Shown: positions 1 to 9,989 of the stretch, in pieces
Position numbering within the stretch: the stretch's first letter is position 1
How the letters are laid out: each line of letters begins with the position of its first letter
Assembly (NCBI GenBank): GCA_018267615.1
Contig: JAFDYD010000006.1
Span: forward strand, 1 to 64,000
Length of the DNA stretch: 64,000 nt
Direction of reading: 5' to 3'
Origin: Bacteroidota bacterium
GTDB taxonomy: Bacteria > Bacteroidota > Bacteroidia > Chitinophagales > Chitinophagaceae
Notes under the pieces: generated by a model
What the model was told of the DNA's origin: nothing
Databases searched by the model: none
The model's input: only the letters and a program-made list of their open reading frames with translations
Translations under genes and position numbers: made by a program

Positions 1-461
1 CCTATTCCAAAAACATAGAGCCATTTATCGTTTTGTGTTTGTATAAAACGAATAATGCTGTAAGCCATCAGCGCCCAGAAAAATGTATCAAGACAATTTG
101 GCTGAAATAAAAAGAACAACAGCATATAACCATCTATTACAAATTACAGCCAGCCAAGTATCAGCGCAAAAGTTTTCCCACCCAGTGAAGTAATGATATT
201 GGCCACCATTAAAAAAGTGAGCATTCCAAAAATATCCGGCCATATCTTTATCCAGAACATACTGCCGCCAAAAAAGTTGGTAAGCCATGCAAATACACTC
301 AGCAATGGCGGCACTTCCATAAAACCCCATGCCATGTGCCTGCCTTCGGCTAAGTACAGCAATTCATCGCGGTGAGGCTCATAAATGGCGGCTTGTAAAA
401 AAAATGGCAGCGCGAACTTGATAACAGCAAGAAAATATAAAAGCCTGTTGTATTTCTGCAT
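1..461 (-). pseudogene. GT-C/ArnT-like membrane glycosyltransferase, partial, with in-frame TAA
   Basis: This is the N-terminal part of an integral membrane glycosyltransferase of the GT39/PMT (GT-C) type, which would use a polyprenyl-phosphate sugar on the periplasmic side. The start at 461 gives a hydrophobic first segment followed by an acidic loop with YEPHRDELLYLAEG and then HMAWGFMEVPP, the usual first-loop signature of bacterial family members. Reading stops at a TAA (positions 144-146) after 105 codons. The same frame then stays open to the window edge and continues in family style (LLFFLFQPNCLDTFFW, about residue 115 on). The gene is therefore broken by a single stop rather than a frameshift. 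The true 3' end lies outside the window. Either it is a recent pseudogene or the base call is wrong. Confidence 0.75.
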
Positions 462-534
462 GTAATTCTTTAGAGAAAGGTACGACAGGCTTTTAAATAA
501 ACCCGCCGGGCCTCATGGCCCGGAACATTATTGA

Positions 535-2085
<1,551 letters not shown>

Positions 2086-2132
2086 CTACCATTGTCGGTT
2101 TTATTTTATTACATTTGATGCACTGGTTATTG

Positions 2133-3104
2133 ATGAAGTTTTTATTTTCTATATTGTTTGCATTAAGCGCCAATGCTGCGCTCTCCCAGCTTACTTACGA
2201 AACGCTGTTTGTAGATTATGACAGCGCCCTTCTTTATAAAAACCTAAAGATTATCCCTATAAGACAAAAAGACAATGGCTATGGAGGGATAATTGGCATC
2301 CCTAAAGTGATGTCGCTGAGCGATGCGATCAAAAAGGGGATTGCAAAAATTACAGAAAGAGGGACAGCCTCCACCGAAAACGTGCATTGGCTGCGGATCA
2401 ATAACAACTCTGATAGCGCCATATACGTAGGCTCCGGGGAAATCATTTCAGGAGGCAGGCAGGACAGGATGGTTATGCATGATACGATTCTGCGGCCATC
2501 GAACAAGGACCAATATATTCCTGTAATGTGCGTGGAAGAAGACAGGTGGAGCGACAAAGAAGAGCCATTCGAATACAGGGGATTTGCCAACAGCCATTTA
2601 AGAAAAGTGCTTGACAGCTCAAAAAACCAGGTGCAGATATGGCGGGAGATCGATTACCAGTTGGAACGCGGGCATGTCAACAGCAAATCAATGGCTTATT
2701 TGTCTCAAAGAGAACCGAAAGGAGAAAGCAAAAGAGAAAAAAGGAGAAGAGAAAAACAGCATGAACAGGTTCATTTAGGCGATGACTATTTTAATTATTT
2801 CATTCAAAAATTCAAAAATGCAGACACTTCTGTGGTTGGGATCGTTTGCGTTTCAGACAGCGCCATCTTAGGCTGTGATATTTTTGCAGCGGTAAATTTG
2901 TTTAATGGTCAATTGCCGGCGCTGTTGCGGGGATATATTGATGAAGCGCTTTTGTTTGGAGGGCCGGTCAGGTTGCCTAATGATAAAGTGATGAAGTATA
3001 TGGACAAGATACTGACCGATAAAAAAAGCCAGGAAGAATTTGTTAGCAGGCATGGGAAGATTTTTAAAGAAGGAAAGGAAATTATACATATCTACACCTA
3101 CTGA
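2133..3104 (+). CDS. Exported DUF6569 (ARPP-1) family protein
   Basis: A protein of 323 residues with an N-terminal signal peptide (about residues 1-19, ending in ALSQ), so probably periplasmic. It resembles the ARPP-1/DUF6569 domain: LFVDYDSALLYKNLKIIPIR near residue 26-44, then GEIISGGRQDR at 102-112 and CVEEDRW at 133-139, the two best conserved blocks of that family. No enzymatic activity is established for the family as far as I know. I chose the ATG at 2133 because it starts directly at the signal peptide. An in-frame ATG at 2118 adds five residues. Longer upstream extensions would overlap gltX on the other strand and look like chance reading. A lysine/arginine-rich stretch (about residues 190-210) is low complexity. 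Confidence 0.75.
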   Translation: MKFLFSILFALSANAALSQLTYETLFVDYDSALLYKNLKIIPIRQKDNGYGGIIGIPKVMSLSDAIKKGIAKITERGTASTENVHWLRINNNSDSAIYVGSGEIISGGRQDRMVMHDTILRPSNKDQYIPVMCVEEDRWSDKEEPFEYRGFANSHLRKVLDSSKNQVQIWREIDYQLERGHVNSKSMAYLSQREPKGESKREKRRREKQHEQVHLGDDYFNYFIQKFKNADTSVVGIVCVSDSAILGCDIFAAVNLFNGQLPALLRGYIDEALLFGGPVRLPNDKVMKYMDKILTDKKSQEEFVSRHGKIFKEGKEIIHIYTY

Positions 3105-3134
3105 TTTCCGGCCTGGTGTACCGAAATTTGCAGC

Positions 3135-3752
3135 ATGTTCTATTTGGTCAAAACCCCTTGGCTCCTGAAAAGGATCTATTCTTCATGTGTTTGGGATATG
3201 CCTTCGCAGGGAAAAAAAATGTACCTCAGTTTTGATGACGGGCCGCACCCCGAAGCAACCCCTTTCGTTCTTGATGAGCTGAAGAAGCAAAATGCAAAAG
3301 CAACTTTTTTTTGCATAGGAAAAAATGTAGCTCAATATCCTGAAGTGTACAAAAGGATCCTGGAAGAAGGCCACCGTGTGGGCAATCACACGCATGATCA
3401 TTTGAATGGGTGGAGGGTGAGCGATGAAGAATATATTAATAACATAGCCCGGGCAAAAAAATACATCGACTCCAATCTTTTTCGCCCGCCTTATGGCCGC
3501 ATAAAGCGTTTCCAGGTTTCATGTTTGCAAAAAGCAGGGTTCAAAATAATTATGTGGGATGTGTTAAGCGCTGATTTCGATAAAAAAATTTCTGCCCGTC
3601 AATGCGCAAAGAATGTCTTGAAAAATGCAAAAAAAAATTCCATTATTGTTTTTCATGACAGCGAAAAAGCATTTCACAGGATGAAAGTTGCCTTGACGCA
3701 AACTTTATTTTTTTTTAAAGAGAATGGGTTTGAATTTGAAGTGATCAGCTAA
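3135..3752 (+). CDS. Polysaccharide deacetylase (NodB/CE4 family)
   Basis: A metal-dependent carbohydrate esterase of 205 residues that would remove N-acetyl groups from chitin-like or peptidoglycan sugars. The CE4 motifs are in order: SFDDGP at residues 32-37 (catalytic base and metal aspartates 34 and 35), HTHDH at 85-89 (metal histidines), RPPYG at 117-121, a MWDVLSADFD motif, and IIVFHDS near residue 176 with the late histidine. The short N-terminus (LVKTPWLLKRIY) is not a clear signal peptide. Short CE4 proteins of this form are common in Bacteroidota. It follows the DUF6569 gene by 30 bp and may be co-transcribed. Confidence 0.9.
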   Translation: MFYLVKTPWLLKRIYSSCVWDMPSQGKKMYLSFDDGPHPEATPFVLDELKKQNAKATFFCIGKNVAQYPEVYKRILEEGHRVGNHTHDHLNGWRVSDEEYINNIARAKKYIDSNLFRPPYGRIKRFQVSCLQKAGFKIIMWDVLSADFDKKISARQCAKNVLKNAKKNSIIVFHDSEKAFHRMKVALTQTLFFFKENGFEFEVIS

Positions 3753-4098
3753 GCAATTGCCGCTCCTTCTGAAAAATTTTCGACAAAAACAATAACGAAC
3801 TGGCCTTAAATGAATTGGGCCTGGGTAGACACCCTGGCCCGTTTTTAATCCGTACCCTATGAAAACTGATTTAAAGGTAGAACATTTTTTGATTCGTGCA
3901 AAGTAATTTACGAGATGACCCCGTGCCGTAGCCTGATCTATAAGTTTTTACTTATTCAAATGGATGTTAATTTTTGTTTGTGTGGCGAACAAAAAATTAT
4001 AAAATGGGCATCAAAAAGTAATCCTGATGCGAGCTCTTTTCTGATTTTGTTATGAGATTATTGCAGAATTTTGCAACCAGTTTAAAGAAACCATTGCG
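3753..4098. other. Intergenic region between the deacetylase and tatD
   Basis: No convincing coding frame. It contains the terminator-like hairpin described separately at 3817-3847. The remaining 250 bp is AT-rich and should hold the tatD promoter, but I could not pick a clear -7 box. Confidence 0.5.
3817..3847 (+). terminator. Intrinsic terminator after the deacetylase gene
   Basis: A stem of GGGCCTGGGT and ACCCTGGCCC (one mismatch, four-base loop) is followed directly by G and five Ts. It sits 65 bp after the deacetylase stop codon on the same strand. Confidence 0.7.
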
Positions 4099-4866
4099 AT
4101 GATTTTTATAGACACTCACTGCCATTTGTATCTTGAAGATTTTGCCGAGGATATTGTTGAGATCCTGCAAAAAGCGGATAATGAAGGAGTTAAAAAATTT
4201 TACCTGCCGGCAATCGACAGCGCAACCATGCCCGCTCTATTGGGTTTGGTGAAGCGGTTTCCCGGCAAATGTATAGCCATGGCGGGATTGCATCCTTGTT
4301 CCGTGAAGGCGAATTATAAAGAAGAATTGAAATTGGTGGAGAAATCGCTGGCTTCCGGAAACTTTGCTGCGGTTGGTGAAATCGGACTGGATTTTTATTG
4401 GGACAGAACTTTTGAAAAAGATCAATATGAGGCCATGAATATGCAGATTGAATGGGCCATTCAATACAATCTGCCGATTGTTATTCATTCCCGCGAATCT
4501 ATCGAGCAAACGATAAGCGTTGTTCGGGAAAAGCAAGATGGAAATTTAAAAGGGGTCTTTCATTGTTTCACAGAAAATTATGAATATGCGAAACAAATTA
4601 TTGACCTGGGATTTTATATGGGTATCGGTGGCGTGATCACTTTTAAAAATTCTAAATTACCAGAGGTGGTCAGCCGGATCGGACTTGATCATATTGTGCT
4701 TGAAACGGATGCACCTTACCTGACACCCGCTCCTTTTCGCGGTAAAAGAAATGAGAGCAGTTATATAAAATATATCGCGGAAAAATTGGCGGCAGTGATG
4801 TCGATCAGCAAAGAAGAAGTAGCACGCATCACCACTGCAAATGCTGAAAAAATATTCGGACGCTAA
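4099..4866 (+). CDS. tatD: TatD-family metal-dependent DNase
   Basis: A 255-residue TIM-barrel amidohydrolase of the TatD family, with 3'-exonuclease or deoxyribonuclease activity in characterised members. Metal-binding residues are visible in order: HCH at 7-9, E94 in VGEIGLDFYW, H130 in IVIHSRE, H155 in FHCFTEN and D204 in LETDAPYLTP. The length is typical. The gene is followed 47 bp later by a tRNA gene on the same strand. Confidence 0.93.
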   Translation: MIFIDTHCHLYLEDFAEDIVEILQKADNEGVKKFYLPAIDSATMPALLGLVKRFPGKCIAMAGLHPCSVKANYKEELKLVEKSLASGNFAAVGEIGLDFYWDRTFEKDQYEAMNMQIEWAIQYNLPIVIHSRESIEQTISVVREKQDGNLKGVFHCFTENYEYAKQIIDLGFYMGIGGVITFKNSKLPEVVSRIGLDHIVLETDAPYLTPAPFRGKRNESSYIKYIAEKLAAVMSISKEEVARITTANAEKIFGR

Positions 4867-4913
4867 GGGTCGAAATTGTATTTTTGCGGCCCGCTGAACC
4901 GGCGGGAAATTTT

Positions 4914-5000
4914 GGAGAGATGTCCGAGTGGTTGAAGGAGCACGCCTGGAAAGTGTGTATACTCGAAAGGGTATCGCGGGTTCGAATCCCGCTCTCTCCG
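4914..5000 (+). tRNA. tRNA-Ser (anticodon GGA)
   Basis: An 87-nt cloverleaf. The acceptor stem is GGAGAGA pairing with TCTCTCC (4993-4999), with discriminator G at 5000. The anticodon loop is CTGGAAA with anticodon GGA. A long variable arm (TACTCGAAAGGGTA region) marks it as a class II serine tRNA, and the T arm is GCGGG TTCGAAT CCCGC. The 3' CCA is not encoded, so it would be added after transcription. Confidence 0.97.
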
Positions 5001-5100
5001 CAGCGATTTATAACAGATCTATTTTCGTTATCAATTCTCTCCAGCCTACTGCCTTTATTACTTTATCAGACGATTTTGTTTGATCACAATCTTCATTAAA

Positions 5101-5985
5101 ATGATAAATCTTTATTCCGTAATAAAAGACAATAATGTATTTTCTAAAATGGAAGTGAACGAATTATTGTTTGTTGAATACACCTGCATGGCCGAAGATA
5201 CCCGATTCGGTATCTGGTCCAACAACAATTATTTTGCATTTATATCTTCCGGTAAGAAAATATGGAGGACCACTTATCATTCTTATGAAGTGAATGAAAG
5301 TGATATCATTTTTGTGAAGAAGGGAGCGAACCTTGCGCACCAATTTTTTGACAGCGAGTTTTGCGCCATTTTTATTTTTATTCCAGACGATTTTATCAAA
5401 ACATTTCTGCAAAAAAATAATGGCTTGTTGCGGGTTGATCAAAAGGATCTTTCTACGCAGGATGCTGTCATACGGGTAGCACAAGATGAATTGCTTGAAA
5501 GCTATTATCATTCCATCCGGTCTTATTTGTCATTGTCGCAAAAGCCGGATGAAAAACTTTTGCTTCTCAAATTTGAAGAGTTGCTTTTAAGTCTTTTCTC
5601 CAACAAAAAGCACCAGGCCCTGACTGATTATTTTATTTCTCTTTGTCAGAATAGTGTCTATCATATGAGATGTGTGATGGAAGAAAATTTTTCGTACAAT
5701 CTCAAACTCGAAAATTATGCGCAGTTGTGTCATATGAGTATTTCTACTTTTAAGAAAACTTTTAAGGAGTATTATCATACCACACCCGCATCCTGGTTAA
5801 AAAGCAGGAAGCTGCATCTTGCACATCAAAAAATAATTTCTACCGAATTACATATCAATCAAATTTCTTTCGAATGTGGATTTGAAGATGTGTCTCATTT
5901 TATCAGGGTATTTAAACAGAAGTATCATCTTACTCCACATCAATATCGACAGCATTATTCTTGCGAATCCCTTATGGAAGCGTAA
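5101..5985 (+). CDS. AraC-family transcriptional regulator
   Basis: A 294-residue regulator with an N-terminal cupin-like sensor region (about residues 1-180) and a C-terminal AraC double helix-turn-helix (about 195-290), seen in YAQLCHMSISTFKKTFKEYY and then the second helix pair ISFECGFEDVSHFIRVFK with the closing YHLTPHQYRQ. I prefer the ATG at 5101 (MINLYSV) because family members begin this way. An in-frame ATG at 5080 would add seven residues. The next gene downstream (6084) has paired direct repeats in its promoter region at an AraC-like 21-bp spacing, so it is a candidate target. Confidence 0.9.
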   Translation: MINLYSVIKDNNVFSKMEVNELLFVEYTCMAEDTRFGIWSNNNYFAFISSGKKIWRTTYHSYEVNESDIIFVKKGANLAHQFFDSEFCAIFIFIPDDFIKTFLQKNNGLLRVDQKDLSTQDAVIRVAQDELLESYYHSIRSYLSLSQKPDEKLLLLKFEELLLSLFSNKKHQALTDYFISLCQNSVYHMRCVMEENFSYNLKLENYAQLCHMSISTFKKTFKEYYHTTPASWLKSRKLHLAHQKIISTELHINQISFECGFEDVSHFIRVFKQKYHLTPHQYRQHYSCESLMEA

Positions 5986-5991
5986 ACCTTG

Positions 5992-6049
5992 TAGTCTATT
6001 TTTCTGACTGTTTAGTCTATCCTCTTATTCCTGACTGCGTTTAAATTTG
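5992..6049 (+). promoter_or_regulatory. Direct repeats and -7 box upstream of the 6084 gene
   Basis: TAGTCTAT occurs at 5992-5999 and again at 6013-6020, exactly 21 bp apart. CTGACTG follows each copy (6004-6010 and 6031-6037). A Bacteroidota-type -7 box TAAATTTG lies at 6042-6049, 35 bp before the start codon at 6084. The arrangement fits an AraC-type activator site, probably for the regulator encoded immediately upstream. That link is inference. Confidence 0.5.
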
Positions 6050-6083
6050 CTGCATATTTCATACCATCAAAAAAGAAAATAAC

Positions 6084-6398
6084 ATGAAAAATGCGGAAGC
6101 AGTATTAGCAGTAAAATTCAAGTCAACGTATAGCGAAGAAGCATTGATGAAAATTTGTGAAGAAGACCTGGAGCATTTCAGAGCCGTGCCGGGCCTTCTT
6201 CAAAAATATTATTTAGCTGAAGAATCTTCAGGAGCTATTAGTGGCATCTATATTTTTGAAACGAGGGACGACAGGACATCATTCTGGACCTCCGAACTTG
6301 CCAAGCATATCCCGACCAGGTATGGTGTGATTTCTGAAACGCTTCGTGTTGAGCAATATGATATGGCGATTGTATTGAATGATGTGGTGTTGGCGTGA
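6084..6398 (+). CDS. Small YdhR/ABM-like putative monooxygenase
   Basis: A 104-residue protein resembling the ferredoxin-fold YdhR/ABM (dimeric alpha-beta barrel) family, with a first strand AVLAVKFKS, a central FRAVPGLLQKYYLAEESSGAISGIYIFETR and a C-terminal VEQYDMAIVLN strand. Family members bind or oxidise small hydrophobic substrates, but the substrate cannot be told from sequence. It lies 98 bp downstream of an AraC regulator and behind a candidate operator. Confidence 0.65.
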   Translation: MKNAEAVLAVKFKSTYSEEALMKICEEDLEHFRAVPGLLQKYYLAEESSGAISGIYIFETRDDRTSFWTSELAKHIPTRYGVISETLRVEQYDMAIVLNDVVLA

Positions 6399-6404
6399 TG
6401 GATG

Positions 6405-6494
6405 CAGACTTTTGTAGGTAAAATGAAACTTAGCGATTTTGCAGATCAGTGTGTATGTTTAGCAGAATCCATCGCAAGATTTCATGATCACTGA
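6405..6494 (+). pseudogene. Remnant of a SnoaL-like gene 3' end
   Basis: The stretch reads QTFVGKMKLSDFADQ and on to a TGA at 6492-6494. Its first eight residues are identical to the last residues of the intact SnoaL-like protein at 6601-7008 (QTFVGKMKFID). At DNA level the shared segment is GCAGACTTTTGTAGGTAA plus ATGAAA. There is no start codon or upstream domain left. I read it as the leftover end of a duplicated, now deleted copy. Up to position 6600 the rest shows only a small inverted repeat (GAGTCCC/GGGACTT near 6500-6526). Confidence 0.5.
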
Positions 6495-6600
6495 CCGAAG
6501 AGTCCCGCAATTACGCCGTGGGACTTCTAAGTACGCATGGCGGTGACTCCTCGGGGACGGAAACGTAAAAAATAGAAGGGAAAAAGAAGCGGAAAAAATT

Positions 6601-7008
6601 ATGGAAAAGATGCAAAACAAAAGAATGGTTATTAATCAGAATGAAGAAATCACATTGAGTGATGTTTCAAAAAATATACTGGATCATCATTTAAGTTCTT
6701 TTCTTGATAGCGATTTGCAGGCTGTGATGTCTGACTATACGAATGAATCTATTCTCATTACGCAAGCCGCGACTTATGTAGGTCTCCAAGAGATAGAAAC
6801 TTTTTTTGTCAATCTTTTGGATCATTTTCCAAAACAGCAATCAAGTTTTGAATTATATCAAATGGTTGTTAAAGGCGAATTGGGATATATTGTTTGGAAA
6901 GCAAAAACGCCGAGCCTTGATGTGTTGCTGGGTTCGGATACTTTTATCATAAAAGATCGTAAGATATACCAGCAGACTTTTGTAGGTAAGATGAAATTTA
7001 TTGATTGA
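6601..7008 (+). CDS. SnoaL/NTF2-like domain protein
   Basis: A 135-residue protein of the NTF2-like superfamily (SnoaL or steroid-isomerase type). It shows the alpha-helical start HLSSFLDSDLQAVMSDYTNE, then FFVNLLDHFP and strands ending ...FIIKDRKIYQQTFVGKM. Such proteins act as small hydrolases, isomerases or ligand carriers. No catalytic residues can be assigned here. A degenerate copy of its 3' end lies upstream at 6405. Confidence 0.7.
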   Translation: MEKMQNKRMVINQNEEITLSDVSKNILDHHLSSFLDSDLQAVMSDYTNESILITQAATYVGLQEIETFFVNLLDHFPKQQSSFELYQMVVKGELGYIVWKAKTPSLDVLLGSDTFIIKDRKIYQQTFVGKMKFID

Positions 7009-7020
7009 GGTTTTGTCGGA

Positions 7021-7089
7021 TATTTTCGCGTAAAGACGCAAAGAATATACAGCTTTGCTGTTTTTTCTTTGCGTCTTTGTGCGATATAT
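7021..7089. repeat. Inverted repeat, 'GCAAAG' family, copy 1
   Basis: Arms reading GCGTAAAGACGCAAAGAA and TTCTTTGCGTCTTTGTGC flank a loop of about 18 bases. It lies between the stop codons of two convergent genes (SnoaL-like and PhyH), so it could act as a two-way terminator. Related copies are at 42494, 45475 and 47051. Confidence 0.75.
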
Positions 7090-7094
7090 AATCT

Positions 7095-7970
7095 CTATCC
7101 TTTAAACAATAGCGGAAAAAATTGTCCCTCCATTTTTTTTCCTTTTGGAATTGCAGGTACTCCATTCAACAAAGGTTCGTTACTATCTGAATACACGCCA
7201 TCGGCAAAAGCATTTATTACAAAGGCCCTGCGCGGGTTTGCGCTTTTATTTTCACCCGAACCGTGTAAGGTTAGGGGATGATGAAAGATGGCTTCACCTG
7301 CTTTTGTTTCAATAGGTATAGGATGAAATTCTTTTTGTTGTTGCGGAGTCAAATAATCCATGATGCCCATCAGGTTGCCTGCGAGATCGGGTTTGTCGAG
7401 CAATCCCCAGCGAAAGCTGCCGGGAACGTATTGCAAACATCCATTTTCAATGGTAGAATCATCGAGGCCGCACCAGCAGGTAAGGTGCGCCACGGGTTTT
7501 GTGCGCGTCCAGTAGGAATAGTCCTGGTGCCATGCAACAACGCCGCCTTTTTTTGCTGGTTTGTAAAATAATTGATCGTGCCAGAAACGCACGGGCGCGT
7601 CACCAAGCAATTGACTAGCTGCCACGAGGAAACGCGGGTTCCATAACACATCATGAAAAGCAGGTGTAATACGCCATGCACCCAGTGCATGAAATAAAAT
7701 TGTATTTGGATCCGAGGATTCGTTGCTGTGAAATTCGTAGAACAAATCATGGCGGGGATGATTTGGATCGGCGAGCTCCGTCAATTCGTTGCGCAGCTTT
7801 TCGATTTGGCTTTCATCGAGCATTTTAATACCGGCGAGATAACCGTTCTCTTTAAAAAAATTGACTTGTTCTTCACTGAGTTTATATTGTTGCCATTCTT
7901 CTTTGTTTGCGGGCCATGAAAAAATATTGCTTACCAGTTTATGAATTGTGCTGAGGTCTGTTATTTTCAT
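7095..7970 (-). CDS. Phytanoyl-CoA dioxygenase (PhyH) family protein
   Basis: A 291-residue Fe(II)/2-oxoglutarate oxygenase of the PhyH family. The iron ligands are visible as H148-x-D150 in AWHQDYSYW and the distal H236 in [13 protein letters not shown]. The 2-oxoglutarate-binding arginine follows (PRRAF, about 247-248). I chose the ATG at 7970 ([10 protein letters not shown]). An in-frame ATG at 8051 adds 27 residues that look less like the family. The substrate is unknown. The gene is divergent from the small membrane protein gene that follows. Confidence 0.85.
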   Translation of the reverse strand: MKITDLSTIHKLVSNIFSWPANKEEWQQYKLSEEQVNFFKENGYLAGIKMLDESQIEKLRNELTELADPNHPRHDLFYEFHSNESSDPNTILFHALGAWRITPAFHDVLWNPRFLVAASQLLGDAPVRFWHDQLFYKPAKKGGVVAWHQDYSYWTRTKPVAHLTCWCGLDDSTIENGCLQYVPGSFRWGLLDKPDLAGNLMGIMDYLTPQQQKEFHPIPIETKAGEAIFHHPLTLHGSGENKSANPRRAFVINAFADGVYSDSNEPLLNGVPAIPKGKKMEGQFFPLLFKG

Positions 7971-8185
7971 GGCAAATTTTTTTGCGTGTATGAATAGTTC
8001 AACAGGGAGGTTACCAAATTTAGAAAGATATTCTTGAAATGTAACCAGCATTTGTTTTGGTGGAACGCAAAAATTGCAACGCGGAAAACGTGGGACCGAA
8101 TACGTATAACAATTTGAATTTTGTGGGCGGTCATTGTCATGCAGTTTGCGCTCGTCAGATTTTTTTTGCTATTTTAGTTATTCCG

Positions 8186-8683
8186 ATGATCAAGAAAGAA
8201 AATATATCGAAGTGGTTTACGAAGGGTAAAATTATTTTTGCTTCAATTGCAGCAATCATCACATTTTCCATTACACTGTATAATCAATTTAAAAGCGCAA
8301 AGAAAACAGAAATATCAGGTTTTGTATCGTCTGCGAAAGAGACCGTTGTTCCGGTCGATGCAATTGTGAAAATCATCAGTCCAGTGCAAAGTGAGACTCA
8401 AACTGACGCGCAGGGTAAATTTAGGTTTAAACTTGAAAATCTGCAAAGCGATACTTTTTTGTTGCTAATACAAAATAAAAAGACAAACACGGAGATCAAA
8501 CAAAATGAATATGTAGATGCGGGTAATGGCAGAAAGGATATTCTCGTACTTTTTAACCCCGGTGTGAATGACGGAAGGATTTATTATCAGTTGGGAAAGA
8601 GCAATGCATCGAGCCCCTTATTTAGAGCACCGGAAATTGTGAATTCATTTAAGAAAGCGTTTCATATCAAAAGGAGACATTGA
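8186..8683 (+). CDS. Membrane-anchored protein with a carboxypeptidase-regulatory-like domain
   Basis: A 165-residue hypothetical protein. One transmembrane segment (about residues 15-35, IIFASIAAIITFSITLY) is followed by a beta-rich domain. In that domain VDAIVKIISPVQSETQTDAQGKFRFKLENL has the form of a carboxypeptidase-D-like Ig fold. The start at 8186 (MIKKENIS) directly precedes the membrane segment. In-frame extension to 8057 would give an unlikely N-terminus. The function is not recognised. Confidence 0.5.
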   Translation: MIKKENISKWFTKGKIIFASIAAIITFSITLYNQFKSAKKTEISGFVSSAKETVVPVDAIVKIISPVQSETQTDAQGKFRFKLENLQSDTFLLLIQNKKTNTEIKQNEYVDAGNGRKDILVLFNPGVNDGRIYYQLGKSNASSPLFRAPEIVNSFKKAFHIKRRH

Positions 8684-8702
8684 AATTATAACGGAAGTGG
8701 GT

Positions 8703-8912
8703 ATGCGCAATACAACTAAATTAAAACAGATTTTATTGAAGTATAACCTGGATTTATCGATGGAGGAAGAAGACCTTATGAAGATGGTATTGATCGATAA
8801 AGTAAGCGGGCGCATGCAATCCTTTGAGCATAGTTCGTACAGTCAGCTTATCAGCAAGGGATATGGATACATGTTGAAAGAGTTAAAAAAGGATCTCAGG
8901 AAATCTGGTTGA
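8703..8912 (+). CDS. Small hypothetical protein
   Basis: A 69-residue hydrophilic protein rich in lysine, glutamate and leucine (for example SMEEEDLMKMVLIDKVSGRM), with no membrane segment or known motif. The ATG at 8703 is preferred over a GTG two codons upstream. It follows the membrane-anchored gene by 19 bp and may share its transcript. I do not recognise a family. Confidence 0.45.
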   Translation: MRNTTKLKQILLKYNLDLSMEEEDLMKMVLIDKVSGRMQSFEHSSYSQLISKGYGYMLKELKKDLRKSG

Positions 8913-9134
8913 ATTTGGTGAAAGGCTGTTGGTACCTATTCGCTCATCCCTGATACAAAAATTTTCTATGATAGCCAAGATGAAATAACGTATATATCTT
9001 CTTTTTAAAACGGTTCAGATCCTCGTTAAAATACTTTACGCATTGAATTCAGCAGGTAATAAATTTATGTTTGTAAAATGTAGCGGAACTGCATTATTCG
9101 CGGAGCCTATGATTAAAATTACCGTTCCAAAAAA

Positions 9135-9473
9135 TTACTTTTGATTTTTGGGTTTTGCTTTTGATTTTGCGCCAGAAGGTTTGTGCGATTTCAGTTTGTG
9201 AATGGGAGCCGGTTCTTTTTCGGCTGCCTGCGTAGTAGTTACTTCCTGGCTAACCCAAGAAGTAGGCATCAATAATTTTCTTACATCTATTTGGAGAAAT
9301 TCTGCAATTCTGAACAGATCCTGGATGGAGGGCTGATTTGTGTTGGTGCAACAATCAGATACTGTTGAAGCATGAACTTGCATGTGCGTGGCGAGATCAG
9401 CATTTTGTTTTCCTGCTTCAGCTAATTCGGCTTTTATCCTGTTGTATTTTTTTCCTTTACTGATCTGGTTCAT
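9135..9473 (-). CDS. XRE-family helix-turn-helix regulator
   Basis: A 112-residue protein. Residues about 9-65 form a Cro/C1-type helix-turn-helix (RIKAELAEAGKQNADLATHM, then VHASTVSDCCTNTNQPSIQD and LFRIAEFLQIDVRKLL). The C-terminal 45 residues are a basic, proline- and lysine-rich tail (KLKSHKPSGAKSKAKPKNQK) that probably adds non-specific DNA affinity. It is monocistronic. Its target is unknown. Confidence 0.85.
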   Translation of the reverse strand: MNQISKGKKYNRIKAELAEAGKQNADLATHMQVHASTVSDCCTNTNQPSIQDLFRIAEFLQIDVRKLLMPTSWVSQEVTTTQAAEKEPAPIHKLKSHKPSGAKSKAKPKNQK

Positions 9474-9989
9474 CTGCGGCTTCTGTTGACAGCAAATATA
9501 AAATCATGCAATCAATTGATTTTTAGTCCGTTGTAGTCATAAAGAGTGATTAAATAGCTTTTAAGAATTAAATATTTGTCATTATGAATATTTATTCTAA
9601 TTTTGAAATTGAAGTTTATTTTCAGGTAAATAATTTTAAAAACCGGATATAAGCAGATCAACAGTTAGTGATTTCTTGTCGGCAACTACAAAAGAGAACC
9701 TGATCTTTGAAAAAAATCTAATTACTGTGGATATAAATTCTTTATTTTTTTTAGGAAATTAATTTTCCTTGTGTATATTCGTAAGATAAGTGTTTTTATG
9801 TATCCGTGCGTATAAATTTGTTGTATTTCCCCTACGCCCAACAAACACTTCAACCTTATTCAGTAATTGTTTTAATGTCCAGTATTCTCTCTTTGTGTTT
9901 TCTCAATAGTATTGTTGATTGCCATGATTTTTTTTCAGAAATAACCTGGAAGTAACCGTAGTATATAACCATTAACCGCTTTACTCAAG
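9474..9989. other. Long intergenic region upstream of the ECF sigma gene
   Basis: 516 bp of AT-rich sequence between the divergent XRE and sigma-factor genes. I see no coding frame. A -7-like box TAAATTTG at 9813-9820 faces the sigma gene and would leave an unusually long leader of about 165 nt. Nothing else is evident. Confidence 0.4.
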
